A program made the translations under genes and the position numbers. Shown piece after piece: positions 11,500 to 22,131 of a stretch of DNA of 64,000 nucleotides. The notes beneath the pieces were generated by a model. It did no database searches. It saw only the letters and a program-made list of their open reading frames with translations, and had not been told where the DNA came from. Source of the stretch: Hygrocybe punicea (taxonomy: Eukaryota > Basidiomycota > Agaricomycetes > Agaricales > Hygrophoraceae); the NCBI GenBank assembly GCA_963556145.1, contig OY744470.1, positions 3,534,001-3,598,000 of the forward strand, read 5' to 3'. Each line of letters starts with the position of its first letter. Position 1 is the first letter of the stretch.

Positions 11500-14442
11500 G
11501 TAGGGGGAAATCCGGATGTGTCGGATACCAAAACGGTCCGCGAGGCAATTGAGTGCGTCGACAAACGGAGGGCTGTTATCCGTGACAATTTCTTCCAAAG
11601 CACCCCACCGGCACAGTATTTCTTCGAAAATAAAGGCGCCCATGGTAGAACCCGTTTCCCGGCGCAGCATACGGAACTCCGGATACGAAGTAAGGGAGCA
11701 TCGAGCTTGTACAATGTAGTGGAAACCGCCGGATCGGGGCATGTGCATGGTATCGATGTATATTTTACGAAATAATGAAGCCGGAGTCGCAACCGTAGGC
11801 GGAATATGGTGGTAGCGCATTTGCCGGATTTGACACTGGTGACACGACCGGACATACCACTTGACATCGTGATTCAAGAATGGCCACCAAAACCGATCCA
11901 AAAGATGAGTTCGAACAGAGAACACCCCCTTGTGTCCGAGGGAGTCGTGCACCTCACGGATAAGTCGAAGCCGTTTACCAACGGGAACCACGACCTTATG
12001 TTTTCCGTGAGCGTCCTTCTTCCAAAGTTTATCGTCGATTAGGAAGAACTCGAGCGTGTATCTCATGAATTGGCGGAATTTCTGGTTGGAAAATCCAGGT
12101 GGACGCTCTAGTGTTCGAAGGAATTGTTCGACAACGCGAACCCGATCGTCAGCGGCAACAGCGTTTGCTGTCCGAGGGATATCGGCATCGGTTTGTTCCA
12201 CAGAGTACACGGCTACCGGGTTTGTCGCGTAACTTCGGTTCTGGCAGGCCGTACATAAAACACGGGTGGATGAGTCACATCGGGGTGATCTGTAGTTGAC
12301 CACTTCCATATAAAAACCATATGACCGGTCAATCCATTCTTCAAAATCATCGGTGTCGGGTGGATCGGCTTCAGTTTGTGGCCGGCGGGAGAGCCCGTCC
12401 GCGGCGGAGTGGTCAGAAGCCGGTACGTGGACTAGTGTGAAATTGAAAAGTAAAATCCCGGCGATCCACCGATTAATTGTGGCGTTTGGCTGAATATCCG
12501 GGTTGTTCAACATCCCCTTGATGTATTTAGCGTTGACCTCGACGGTCAAATTACGGACACCAATGATAAACACCCGGAAGTAGCGTAAGGCGTGGAAAAG
12601 GCCAAACAATTCCAGCTTAGACTGGGAATAGCGTGACTCGCGATCATTCCATGTGATGGACCCAAAGCGGCTCGGGTAGCGCTTTCCGTCATCGTGGATC
12701 TGCATGAGGATGAACCCGACACCTATAACTGATGAATCCACGGCCAATATAACTTCCCAATCTTTTTTGTAATCGATGGCGCGCAAAGCGGGTGAAGTGA
12801 CAACGGCATGTTTTAAGAAGTCGAATGCGGATAGTTCCGCGTCCTGGAAATCAAAGGGTATTCCTTTCCGGGTGAGATAAACCAAGGGTCGAGCGTACAA
12901 AACAAAGCCCTTGATGAAAATCCTCATAAGTCCGCAAGTACTGAGGAAGGCGCGTATATCGGTGGCGTTCCTAGGCAGAGGCCAATCGCAAATCTTCTGA
13001 ACCTTCCCGGCGTCGGGGACACGACCTTCGTAAGTGCACGTATGACCAACAACAACCACAGACGGGCGGCAAAGCTCCAGCTTCTTGCCGTTGAATGTTC
13101 CGCCAATGTACCGGAAATGTTGTAGGACTCGATTAACACCCTGAAAGTATTCCCACACAAATCGTCGTATTCCATCATTTTCCGGTATAGTCTCGTAGCC
13201 GCCATTGGGTAATTCGTAACGGGTCGGGGGCCTTTCAGAGGAATATCATCCATAAATGGGATTGTTACGTGCGGGATTTCGTCGCGTAAAATATATGTGG
13301 TATCCCTGTGCATGATCTGGGGTGAATTTGTATATCCCATTGCGATGCGTGTAAGACGGAGTGTACCAAGTGGGGATTGAAAGGTCATGTAGTCGCGCGA
13401 ATCTGGATGCACAAGCCGCTGATCGAAAGATATGAAGAGATCTAAGGCCCCATAACACGAATGTCCGCCAAAGGATTTGGCGAGTTGGTCCGTCATTGGG
13501 GGCACCGCGGGGTCCCGGATAGTGACAGCGTTGAGTGGCTGTAGGTCGTGCACTAAGCGCAAGCTAAGACCGTCCTTCTTAATAACACAAAACCACCGGG
13601 AACGGTAAGAAGAATTGGAGGGCTCGTAGGTACCAGCGGCAATCTTATCTTTTATAATCCAGACGACTTCTGCCAGAATTCCGGGCGGTATAGGGATATT
13701 TTTGTGAACCCAAGGCGTGTGGGGAACGGTCGGGATATGGATTGGCGGAAAGTAATCGGTATTGAATTGACCTTTCTCGGATTCGTTCCAAGCGAACGCG
13801 GCTTCTTGTTCTTTGATAAGAAAATGGCCAAGTTTTTCCTCTTCCGGCCATAGAAAGTCATCCGGGTTAATGTTGTATTTGTCGTGACGTTCCTGGGTGT
13901 AGCGGGTTCCGGGCGTAAAATCGGGTGGACGTGTCGGAAGCGTGGGTAAGTTGGCAAGCGGATCACCAGTGATGTTACGAATAATCCTATACTTGTCCGG
14001 AAGAGTGGTTGAAATGGGACGAACTCTGTTCGCGACTTTCTTGTACTTTTTCCGGACAATGACTCCTTTTAAAATCGCATTTGGGCGGGTCGGCGTTAAC
14101 CTGGAATACATTATGTACAGGTTTAGTTTCCGAGGATACTTTTACAAGATGAGAATAGAGAGATAACAATATAGATACCGCGTCCGAGGTTGAAGACGGC
14201 GGTTTTGAGGAGAAATCGAGCTCGAAAGAGAAACAAAATTCTTTAGAAGTGGAATCAGTAGATGATGAATCAAAATGAAAATAGAGGGACGGGTCAAAAG
14301 GCGGGTCGGAATCCGAAGACGGAATAGAATCGGGAAGGGTATCATGAGAACAGATTGGATCGCTTGCGAGTTCCGGCTTATCATTCGTAGGCGCGACATC
14401 TCCTCGGAATGTGTCCGATTCCTCGATAATCAAAAACCCGGT
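11500..14442 (-). pseudogene. Outer Gypsy pol: RT, RNase H and integrase core
   Basis: Reading from 14442 downwards, a linker leads to RT with the FMDD active site (IPFMDDIPL). RNase H follows (AVDSSVIGVGF), then the integrase HHCC zinc domain (GHKGVFS..CHQCQI) and the first two catalytic Asp regions (IDTMHMP, VTDNSPPF). The sequence is cut after SPYNS by the foldback element, between the second Asp and the Glu. The native frame is -1 relative to gag-pro. A shift near 14115 and another near 13220 put the RT core in a different frame. These compensating indels mark decay. Confidence 0.8.
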
Positions 14443-15651
14443 TTCCGCGTGTCGGATCGGGCACGCCGTTCTTTTTCGTTGTGTTCCACCGTCGGAACAG
14501 TAACTATTGCACCGGAATTAGGATCGGTAAGCGTGATAATCTGATTGCCGTCGCGGAAATCCTTTGCGACGAGATTAGTTAACGTGGCGAACGGACGACC
14601 CAACAAAACTTCATATGGGGTGTCCTCGATGACTTGGACTTGGAGGTAAATATCGAATTCTCCAAATCCGAAACGAAGATTTGCAATCCGTCCGAGCGTA
14701 TCATTGTCCATCGAATTGGCGGATTGTAAGATGAGTTTGTGATTTTGCAATCCGAGACCGAGTTTGTTCCATAAGTCGCACCGCATACCGATGATCATAG
14801 ATCCCCCATCCACAACACATTCAAACCGATATTTTCCATCGATGAGCGGGTAGATGGCACGAAGGGGCACAGCGTTTTCGGCAACAATGAGTGGAATATT
14901 CTCGTGGCAATCATCACACGGGCGGGTCGGGACGTTACTCGCCATTGCTTGGTGGAAAACCTGGGCCGGATTTGCTTCGTTAGGAATCTTTTTCGAAGTA
15001 GTAATTTCCTTGAAATGTCGGTGGATATCCGGTGCTATGGCCAATAGTTCGCGTTGTGAAACCCTGATTTCCATATCGAGAGCCCGACTAGCCACGGATT
15101 TCGCCAGACGAGCATCCTCGACAGGAGCCTGATAATGATATTGCGGCGGGGTCGGAAAGGGACCGGTTTGTGGAGCGGGTGTTCGTGGAATCGAAGCCGT
15201 CACGGCCGAAGGAGGTTGCAGTTGTGCAGACAAAGGACCGGCTACCGGCAGGTCCACAGGTGCGGAAGGAACGGGTTTAAGAGACGGATTGGGTGCTCTC
15301 CCTTTCCCTTTGGAGTAGCAAGGCGGAATCTCGACCCCGTCGAACCGGACACGCTTACTTTTCGCCTTCTGAAGTTCCGCTTCCAAAACCTGGATTTCCT
15401 CTTCACAGTCATTGTCGTCAGGAACACATACGTGGTCGTGAACTGTGGAATGATAGACCTCGTTAACAAAAGGGAGAGGAGCGTCTTCGTTGGGAACATC
15501 GACAACTTCCACGATGTTGACCTTCATATGAGGAGGGGGGTCGCGTTGCGTCGTGACTGCTGCTTTCTGTCCGGGGTTCTGGGCATGCCAAAGGTCAAAG
15601 CGTTCCCGAAGAGTTCGGCCGACAATATGACGAGGGATAAAATATCCGTTG
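14430..15651 (-). pseudogene. Outer Gypsy gag-pro, C-terminal half (DUF4100/retropepsin-like)
   Basis: This continues gag across the chromovirus insertion (LPN-GYFIPRHIVGRTLRERFDLWH), with codon phase preserved. It contains a proline-rich linker and a retropepsin-like domain (CVVDGGSMIIGM, then YEVLLGRPF). The usual DSG/DTG is replaced by DGG. The segment ends at TGA 14430-14432, directly after the slippery heptamer. Joined to 22693-24020, the frame is 849 codons with no stop, so the insertion is its only lesion. Confidence 0.8.
14433..14439 (-). other. Candidate -1 frameshift site GGGTTTT at the gag-pro/pol junction
   Basis: The gag-pro frame ends CCG GGT TTT TGA. The heptamer G-GGT-TTT fits the X-XXY-YYZ rule for -1 ribosomal slippage and touches the stop codon. 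The -1 frame continues without a stop into the pol linker (LIIEESDTF). This is a direct sequence observation; use of the site is inferred. Confidence 0.6.
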
Positions 15652-16207
15652 TGTTAGAGGCGTGCAACTCCGGAAGGATCGGAGTTCTTCGGAGGAGCGG
15701 AGACGTCAACTCTTGAAGTAGGTTCACTACTTCCTTAAGTCGTATTGAGAAGACGTGGACGGAGCGGAGTTAGTCCGGAGTTCCGGACTAAGTACTAAGA
15801 TAACTAATGAGCTTAAGGGAAAGCCTTAAGTTTGAGAGTGGGTAAGAAATAAGGAACTCAAGTTAATTTTCTGAACGGAGTTACAGGACATTGTAGTTCT
15901 AGTTTATATACTTGGTAGACTAATTGTCATGTCCTTGGAGACGTGAAGACAATATGAACTCCGGAAAGAGGACCGGAGTTCGGAAGAAAATAAAAGGGAT
16001 AAAAGGTTGCTATGTACGGTGACAAGTAAACAAAGGGGAGGAAGAGAAAAGGAGGTCGGAGTAAACAGAGATGGGGAAGAATAGTAATTAACAAGAGAAG
16101 AACAATAACGTACGCGAGAAGATAAGATAAGATAAGATAAGATAAGTCGGCGGAAAAGTCCGGAGCGGAGTTCGTCGGAATCCGGCGGAGCTGCATGGGA
16201 TATGACA
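15652..16207 (-). repeat. 3' LTR of chromovirus
   Basis: This 556-bp repeat appears identical to 22132-22687. A polypurine tract follows directly at 16208. Confidence 0.93.
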
Positions 16208-16224
16208 GTATCTCCCCCTTAGCG
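16208..16224 (-). other. Polypurine tract (3' PPT) of chromovirus
   Basis: On the minus strand CGCTAAGGGGGAGATA sits against the 3' LTR. This is the expected plus-strand primer. A near-copy occurs in pol at 18787-18805. Confidence 0.8.
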
Positions 16225-16292
16225 TCGAACCCTTGAGACGCCTGTGGAACAAAGGGAGAACCGCAGCGGAGTTCAAAGTGGAGGGCCTACGG

Positions 16293-16298
16293 TATAAA
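16293..16298 (+). promoter_or_regulatory. TATA box of chromovirus antisense gene
   Basis: TATAAA lies 32 nt before the ATG at 16330, on the strand opposite gag-pol. This spacing would put transcription start a few bases before the ATG. Confidence 0.5.
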
Positions 16299-16329
16299 AC
16301 AAACTCCTGGCCAGGAGACAACCCAAAAA

Positions 16330-17163
16330 ATGTCGTCCTCGCAATTATCGTCCTCGCAAGAGATAGCCGCGCGCATCAAGGAGATGGAGCGCGAATTCGC
16401 CGAAATGAGGGCGAAAGAGGAGGCAGAAGAACGGAGAAAAGCGGAGGACGAGAGGAAGAAGGCGGAAGAGGAGAGGAGACAGAAGATCCAGGCGGAGGCG
16501 ATGAAAAGGGTGGAGGAGGAAATGAAGAAGAAAACGACGGCGGAGGAGGAGAAAAAGAAAGTGGAGGCGGCGGAGGAGGGGCCCTCAAGTGCGGAGAAGG
16601 GGAAGAGAAAAAGAGACGGGTAAGCAAAGGCACATAAATGAAAGACCGGAGTTGACTACAGAAGCAGGGCCGTACAATGCAAGGCGTGCGCGGAACGCCG
16701 GGAAAACTGCGTGTGGCCCGCGTCCGGAAAGGCGCGGAGTTGCGATGCATGCAAGAAGAGAAAAGTGCGATGCGAGGTAGATGGTGAAGAGGGTGGAGTG
16801 AAGAAGAAAAAGAAAAAGGAGGAAAAGGAGGAATCCGGATCGGAGTACCGCGGAGTGGAGCCCGCGGTAAAGAAACCGCTGACGAGGACGGAGCAGCTTC
16901 TTCACAAGCTGCTCCGGGCAACAGAAGAAAACACGGCGATGTTGGGACGGGTCGCGGAGGCATGTGAGGGGGTATGGGACACCGTGGAGGATCTCCGTGA
17001 ACATGCGGCTCAATGGGCCGACCATCTGAGGAACTTAGAGTTCCTCAGAGATAATTCATACGAGCTCCGGAAGTACACTCCGGAGTCCGAGGACATCGCG
17101 CCGGAGGAGACGGAAACGGAGTGGGAAGAGGGGGATTTTTTGGGGAAAGGAGGAAAACCTTGA
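16330..17163 (+). CDS. Antisense accessory gene of chromovirus: coiled coil plus six-Cys zinc cluster
   Basis: I read two exons, 16330-16619 and 16662-17163, with a 42-nt intron (GTAAGC..CTACAG). Spliced, they give 263 aa with no stop. Residues ~10-85 form a charged K/E/R coiled coil. Six cysteines at 16678-16773 are spaced C-x2-C-x6-C-x10-C-x2-C-x6-C. The second half, CDACKKRKVRC, is what normally forms the first, DNA-contacting half of Gal4-type Zn2Cys6 domains. Lys-rich and helical acidic segments follow. The stop at 17163 lies 31 nt from the end of pol (17195), so the two genes converge. The outer element has the same arrangement. A regulatory or DNA-targeting role is inference; no homologue of known function is recalled. 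Confidence 0.75.
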
Positions 17164-17194
17164 AACAGTCTGCGAAAATCGTAAATAGACAGAA

Positions 17195-20100
17195 TTAATA
17201 GGACGGGCCCGGTTTCGAAGGATAAGCGGAGTGAAAGTCCGAAACGAGCTCAGTAGCATGTCCAAGTTCGGAGGCCAAGATCCAAGAAGTTTCTTCGTCA
17301 GTGCCTTCGTAGCCCTCCCAACGTACAAGGTACAGTAGCTTGCAAGCACGACGGCGGTTGTCGATCTTGGAATCGAGTATTTCGGAGATCTCAAACTCCG
17401 GTTCTCCGTCGACAACGATCGGAGGAGGCAGAGGTTGGACACGGTTAGGAATGGTATTCGGAGTCGCCGGTTCGAGCTGAGAGACATGATAGACCGGGTG
17501 AACAGAGCGGAGAGCCTCCGGAAGACGGAGGGTATATGAGTGAGTACCGGCCTTAGCAATAACTTCAAAAGGCCCCAAGTTCTTCTCAGAAAGTTTCTTG
17601 GAGGGTCTAGTAGTCCGGAAATGCTCAGCTTTGACGTAGACGGAATCCGAAACCTTGAAGTTCGGAGGCGGAGCACGCTTCAAGTCCGCATAGTGTTGAT
17701 AACGTTGTTGTGCCTCAGAGATGGTTTGTCGAAGTTGTTGATGTAACTCATCGAGGTCCACAGCGAATTTTCGTGCGTGGGCGGAGGAGAGGTCGCGCTC
17801 CGGGTGAACGGAAAGGTTAGGGTGGTAACCTTTATTGGCAAAGAAAGGAGAAACTCTGGTAGTGGCGTTTGGAGCGTTGTTGTAAGCAAATTCCGCAAGA
17901 GGAAGGAGGGACGACCAATTATCTTGCTGATAATTGCAATAAACGCGGAGATATTGCTCAAGGGTTTGATTGACGCGTTCCGTTTGGCCATCGCCTTCAG
18001 GATGATAACCGGAGGTAAAGTGGAGTTTCATGTCGAGGGCCTTTCCGAGAGACCGGAAAAAATGGGAAACAAATTCCATGCCTCTATCGGAGGTGACGTG
18101 ACTAGGAACTCCGTGCTTAGAAAAAACTGAATAAGGAAAAGATGTGCGAGTTGGGGGGAAGTAATCGTATCGTAAGTTGGAATAAAGATCCCTTGCTTGG
18201 AAAGACGGTCAACCACAACTAGGATGGCCGTAAATCCTTCGGAGTCCGGAAGTTGTTCGATGAAATCCATGGAAATTGAATTCCATGGTTTCTCCGGAAT
18301 AGGGAGCTGCTTAAGCAATCCGTAAGGACGATGCCGAGGGGTTTTGGATCTCGCGCAGGTTGTGCAAGACTTGCAGTAATCACGGACAAAAGTCCGGAGT
18401 CCAGGCCAGGTGTATTCCCGCCGGATGATTTCGAGAGTCTTATTTTGCCCGAAGTGTCCTGCAGTAGGATGATCATGTTTGGAACGCAAAATCCGGAGTC
18501 GTAGGTCATTGACATCGGGGACATAGATACGATTATCGAGGCGTAGAAAACCTAAATCGTCGATAGACCATCGAGGATCTGGGCCGGAGGTGGTACGGGA
18601 AACATGTCCGGAGGCAATAGGATCAACCTGTAGTCCGGAGATGATATCGGAGTGAAGGGAATCGACGTCTATGGTGAATCCGGCGCCAAGGACTACATCT
18701 TCGAGGGAAGTCGCTCGGAGGGACGAAGCCAATTGTTCCGGCCCAAAAACAGGGCGGAAATTGTGAGGATTGGCTTTGGCGTAGTCGCTATCTCCCCCTT
18801 TAGCGTAGACGTCCCAGCGTCGAGTAAGGGTATCGGGCTTAGTGCCAAGCTTGCCTGGGCGAAAGCGGATAACAAAGTTGAAGCGGGAAAGGAACTCCGA
18901 CCAGCGGGCTTGACGGCGGGTAAGCAAGCGGACGGTGGAGAAGTACTCCAAATTTTTGTGATCGGTGATAACGTCGACCGGAGTAGCAGTACCTTCCAAA
19001 TAATGCCGCCAGGCAGTGAAAGCGTCGAAGATGGCAAGGAGTTCCTTGTCATGGGTATCATAGTTCAACTCCGAGTCCGAAAGGGTACGAGACCGGAAAG
19101 CAACCGGATGAATTTCACCGTCAGGATGGCGTACGGAGAGAATGGAAGCAACGGCGTAATCGGAAGCATCAGTCTCCACCAGAGTGTCAAACTCGGGTGA
19201 CCAATGGGAAAGGATTGGGGCGGAAATGAAAGCGGATTTCAAGTCATTGAAGGCGGAACGACACTTATCATCGAAATTCCATTGTAACCCTTTACGAGTG
19301 AGCTGGGTAAGTGGAATAGTGATGGAGGAATAGTCCGGAATGAAACGCCGGTAAAAATTGGCGAATCCAAGGAAGGATTGAACATCTTTGATCCTCCGGG
19401 GTTCCGGCCAATCCTGGATAGTTTGGACCTTGGCAGGATCCATAGAAAGGCCTTGGGGGGAAAGAATGTAACCCAAGTATTCCACCGTGTCAACGCCAAA
19501 AGAGCACTTCTCGGCGTTGGCATAGAGGCCGTGTTTCCGGAGTCGTCGGAGGACCTCGCGGACATGGTCTACATGATCAGTGGGGTCATCGGAATAGATG
19601 AGGATGTCGTCAAGGTAAACAATGACAGAGACGTCAAGGAGGTCGGAAAAAATATCGTTGACGAAGTGTTGGAAGGCCACCGGGGCGTTAGTAAGACCTT
19701 CCGGAATTACCAACCATTCAAACGAGCCATAGCGAGTGCGGAAAGCTGTTTTCCACTCATCACCTTCGGCAATCCGGACTAAATGGTAGGCGTGTTTAAG
19801 GTCGATTTTAGTGTAAATGTGCGCAGTCCGGGGAGCGTCGAGAAGGTCCGCCGTAAGAGGGATAGGATAGCGGTCCTTCCTCGTGATACGATTGAGTCCT
19901 CGGAAATCTACGCAAAGTCGAAGACTTCCTTTTTTCTTCCGAGAGAAAAGAATGGGAGCTCCGCAGGGAGAACGGGAGGAGCGGACGAAACCCGCCCGGA
20001 GATTCTTGTCAAGGAATTCCCGAAGAGTCTCGAGCTCTAAGGGTGAAATAGAGTAAATCGGGCCAAAAGGAGGTTTTGCACCATCCTCCAAATTAATTTT

Positions 20101-20915
20101 GAGGTCGTAAGGACGGTGTTCAGGGAGGTTCCAAGCCTTCGTTTTGCTAAAGACGTCAGCGAAATCATGATACTCTTCAGGGATATTGTGAAGGTCCACG
20201 GAGGGTTCGGAGGACTCCGGAGGGCCGTAGCTTGCAGAGCGACCGGTGGCGTCAGGTAATCGGACTTCCATACGGAAGACCTGAGTGCCGGGTACTTTGC
20301 AACCACGCAAAAAGGCTTGAGCGCTGACAAAGGAGATGTCAGGCTTCGAAGCGGATGGTGAAGAAGGTTCAGGCGGAGTAGACGGAGAGGACGGAGGGGA
20401 CGGAGGTCATACTGGAGGGTCCGGAAGTGGTGCCTCGCTAGGCACCGGAGTCGACAACAGAGGCGCGGAATCAGAAGAACGGAATTTAACGCTATGCTCG
20501 ACCCAGTCAATCAACGGATTGTATTTGGCGAGCCAGCTATATCCAAGAACTGCGGAAACAGACGGATCCAACGGAGTGACCAAAAATTCTAAGATTAGAA
20601 TTTCACCAGTAGAAAAACGGACAGAGATAGATACACATTTGTCGATGATTCCACCGGAGGAACCATCAAACAAGCGGAGGTGTTTCGGAGCAGTAGGAAA
20701 AATAGGAAGATTGTGAAGGGAACAAAATTCCGGGTCAATGAAACAATGCGTCGATCCACAATCCACAAGGGTAACGATAAGCGTAGTAGAATGATAAAGA
20801 GAAATCGTCAAGGAATCGTTAGAAAGAGCGGACGCGTTGAGTTTTACTTCCGGTAGCGCACAGTCAGGTTCAACGCAGCCTACATCCTGTGCCGGAGTAT
20901 GCAGACTGCTCTCTA
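17195..20915 (-). pseudogene. Chromovirus pol: protease, RT, RNase H, integrase, chromodomain
   Basis: The frame is -1 to gag. Protease has LVDCGSTHCF, with DCG where DSG is usual, and VLGYSWL. RT has VIVYLDDILIYS, RNase H has VETDASDYA, and the integrase zinc domain has HPTAGHFG..CTTCARSK. The catalytic Asp-Asp-Glu regions are MDFIEQLP, VTSDRGMEF and GDGQTERVNQTLEQ. A C-terminal chromodomain follows (LYLVRWEGYEGTDEETSW). TGA 20407-20409 separates protease and RT in the same frame. A run of six A at 18121-18126 (one short) shifts the frame inside the integrase core. Both would inactivate the protein unless they are sequencing errors. Chromodomains steer integration to modified histones. Confidence 0.88.
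18787..18805 (-). other. Candidate central polypurine tract in pol
   Basis: On the minus strand GCTAAAGGGGGAGATAGC lies between the RNase H and integrase regions of pol. It repeats the 3' PPT with one extra A. Its placement matches the central PPT known from Ty1 and lentiviruses. Confidence 0.6.
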
Positions 20916-22091
20916 TTTTTCCGGCTCCTCTAGAGAATCGGAACTAGAGACCGGAGGTGCGGAGGAAGTGGAGGCGGCGCGGGCGGCAACGCGAGTGGAC
21001 GAATATTTGGCCTTGGTGCAATCCTTGGCCATGTGTCCGGCTCCTCCGCATATAATGCAGAGTTTATTGTCGATGCGGCGTTGACATTCCGCGGGCTTGA
21101 GTTTACCATCCTTGCCTAGCTTATCGGCGTAGACAGGAGGGGTTTTCGGAGTGGTGGAGGAGGTACTACCGGAGTTGGTAGTTTTGGCAGGGGACTTCTT
21201 CTCGGAAGCTTTTTCGGTCGAAGACTTGGCCTCGGAAATAGAGGCTTTAGCAGAAGAGGATCCTGAAGCGCGGGAAATCTCCGATTTCCGTTCCCAATAC
21301 CGGGCGTCAAGGAGTTGAGCCTTATCCTTCAGTTCGTAGAGGTTCTTTGGTTTCTCGGATTGGGCAAGTTGATCTTTGAGGCGATCCGGAAGTCCTCGGT
21401 AAAAAGAATGCCATAAGGCACCAATGTCCCAGCCAGTCTGCGTAGCGAGACGATTGAAGTTAACGATATACTTTGCAATTCGTTGGTTATCCTTCATTAC
21501 AAGGTTTTCCAACTTGCTCTCGGCGCTACCTTTAGGGTCCAGAGGTCCGAAATTATTCTGCAACTCCGTGCAGAAATCTCCGTAATCGGACATGAAGTCT
21601 GGCGGATAGGTATCGATATCCGGGTTCTCCAAAAGGTAAGGCTCGAACCACGCAAGTGCGATCCCCTTGAGGTAGGAGAGGGCGAAGTTGACTTTGGCGC
21701 CGTCCGTTTGGAAAGCGGTTGGTCGATCATTGAAGTTCAGTTGACACTGAACCAGGAAAGGGCGGAGTTTTGTCGGATCGGAGGCGTCAAACGTGTCCGG
21801 TTCTCGGACTTTGGTGCGTTGCTTGTCGTCTCCTTTGTTTCGGAGAGTAGTGGCTAGAAGAGCGATGGCCTCAGCAAGGTTGGTATCATCGCGATTAGGA
21901 TTGCCCGGTCCGAGAGGATTGTTCTCTTCGAAGACTGGGTGCGGAAACGGTTCGTGTCTCGGAGTGTGAGTTTCTTCTAACGGAGAGACCGGGGTTATCG
22001 TTGGGCATTGGGATGAGGTGTTTGCCGGTCGTGTAAGTCGATAACGTGTGGGGGTTCTTCGTTGGGAGAAGCCTTGGAAAGACATGATCAA
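20913..22091 (-). CDS. Chromovirus gag
   Basis: This intact frame of about 390 aa starts at ATG 22085 or just upstream. Features are a Pro/Thr-rich N-terminus, a capsid domain (FDASDPTKLRPFLVQCQLNF, then ALAWFEPYL and DRLKDQL) and a Ser/Lys linker. One CCHC zinc knuckle follows (CIICGGAGHMAKDC). The frame ends GAA AAA TAG at 20913. The -1 frame from this A-run is open into protease, so gag-pol is probably made by -1 slippage. Confidence 0.9.
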   Translation of the reverse strand: MIMSFQGFSQRRTPTRYRLTRPANTSSQCPTITPVSPLEETHTPRHEPFPHPVFEENNPLGPGNPNRDDTNLAEAIALLATTLRNKGDDKQRTKVREPDTFDASDPTKLRPFLVQCQLNFNDRPTAFQTDGAKVNFALSYLKGIALAWFEPYLLENPDIDTYPPDFMSDYGDFCTELQNNFGPLDPKGSAESKLENLVMKDNQRIAKYIVNFNRLATQTGWDIGALWHSFYRGLPDRLKDQLAQSEKPKNLYELKDKAQLLDARYWERKSEISRASGSSSAKASISEAKSSTEKASEKKSPAKTTNSGSTSSTTPKTPPVYADKLGKDGKLKPAECQRRIDNKLCIICGGAGHMAKDCTKAKYSSTRVAARAASTSSAPPVSSSDSLEEPEK

Positions 22092-22131
22092 ATGTAAAGG
22101 GAATACGACTCAAGAGTTGTTCAGAAAATAC

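Noticed and set aside
16376..17025. Pro/Ser-rich minus-strand frames of 146-195 aa
   Set aside because: They are shadows of the spliced plus-strand accessory gene.
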